The position numbers were made by a program, and so were the translations under genes. Below are positions 63,957-64,000 of a stretch of 64,000 nucleotides of DNA, in pieces; the first letter of the stretch is position 1, and each line of letters starts with the position of its first letter. The notes beneath the pieces are model-generated. The model made no database searches and was not told the origin of the DNA. It saw only the letters and a list, made by a program, of their open reading frames with translations. The DNA is from Clostridia bacterium (lineage in GTDB: Bacteria; Bacillota; Clostridia; Lachnospirales; Anaerotignaceae), in NCBI GenBank assembly GCA_910575055.1, contig CAJTDC010000007.1, positions 1 through 64,000 on the forward strand, given 5' to 3'.

Positions 63957-64000
63957 TTGAATGAACTTTCAGAAATTATAGGGATTTCTCAAATGGAACA
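63957..64000 (+). CDS. 5' fragment of the host gene formerly downstream of yebC
   Basis: A TTG start with AAAAGGGTG at a fitting distance opens LNELSEIIGISQMEQ and runs out of the window. Fourteen residues are too few for a family call. The start codon may instead be an ATG in another frame at 63961. Confidence 0.45.
   Translation, partial: MNELSEIIGISQME

Overview
The window is a junction between the chromosome of a very A+T-rich, low-GC Gram-positive anaerobe (a clostridium, most likely Lachnospirales-like) and one large integrative conjugative element (ICE). The host type is inferred from base composition, AGGAGG-type ribosome sites, and the gene set: a ZapA-type gene before a U32 peptidase gene, an FtsW/PBP pair, DUF896, YigZ and YebC. 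Genus cannot be decided from sequence alone.

Host chromosome, 1-19025. In order: the C-terminal part of an acyltransferase-3 membrane protein; a ZapA domain fused to a very long repetitive coiled coil; a U32 peptidase-family protein; an FtsW/RodA/SpoVE-family protein overlapping a class B penicillin-binding protein; a PrsW-like intramembrane protease; a Nudix hydrolase; a small acidic membrane protein; a DUF4291 protein; and, on the minus strand, a ParC/ParE-like type II topoisomerase pair and tRNA-Ser(CGA). The plus strand then carries a zinc-ribbon protein, DUF896, YigZ and YebC, with one small minus-strand gene between them.

ICE, about 19026-63945. It is visibly richer in G+C than the host and is a Tn1549/CTn-type element with this module order. 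(1) Left accessory genes: DUF3846, AbrB-like, a broken DUF3849 gene, a C5-cytosine methyltransferase interrupted by a compact multi-hairpin insert, two ArdA-like antirestriction proteins and an adenine methylase. (2) Surface genes: membrane protein, sortase, CHAP hydrolase and a 1,835-residue adhesin with 14 Cna-B/SpaA repeats. (3) The mating channel: VirB2-like, VirB6-like, VirB3-like, VirB4 and NlpC/P60, interrupted by a VbhA/Fic toxin-antitoxin pair and a HipA-like kinase. (4) The DNA-processing module: probable oriT, MobC-like, MobP relaxase, TOPRIM protein and VirD4, with an amidoligase/GGCT pair that has lost its catalytic residues. (5) A defence cargo: XRE regulator, SLOG protein and a type I restriction system hsdM-hsdS-DUF5677-hsdR. 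(6) A right-end integration module: sigma-like factor, a structured non-coding stretch, a SHOCT-like protein and three serine recombinases, the middle one lacking its catalytic domain.

Insertion appears to have split an operon directly after yebC. The 8-bp sequence TCTAAAAG follows the yebC stop codon and recurs at the right end, just before the start of another gene whose first 44 bases are in the window. Joining the outer flanks restores an ordinary 31-bp intergenic spacer with a ribosome site.

The most unusual points are the structured insert in the methyltransferase gene (possibly an orphan IscB omega-RNA/HEARO-like element), the pair of neighbouring pseudo-enzymes in the conjugation operon, a recurring acidic Met-x-Met C-terminal tail on several unrelated ICE proteins, a DUF5677 gene translationally embedded in the type I restriction operon, and an adhesin whose LPKTG motif sits at the extreme C terminus with no membrane anchor.
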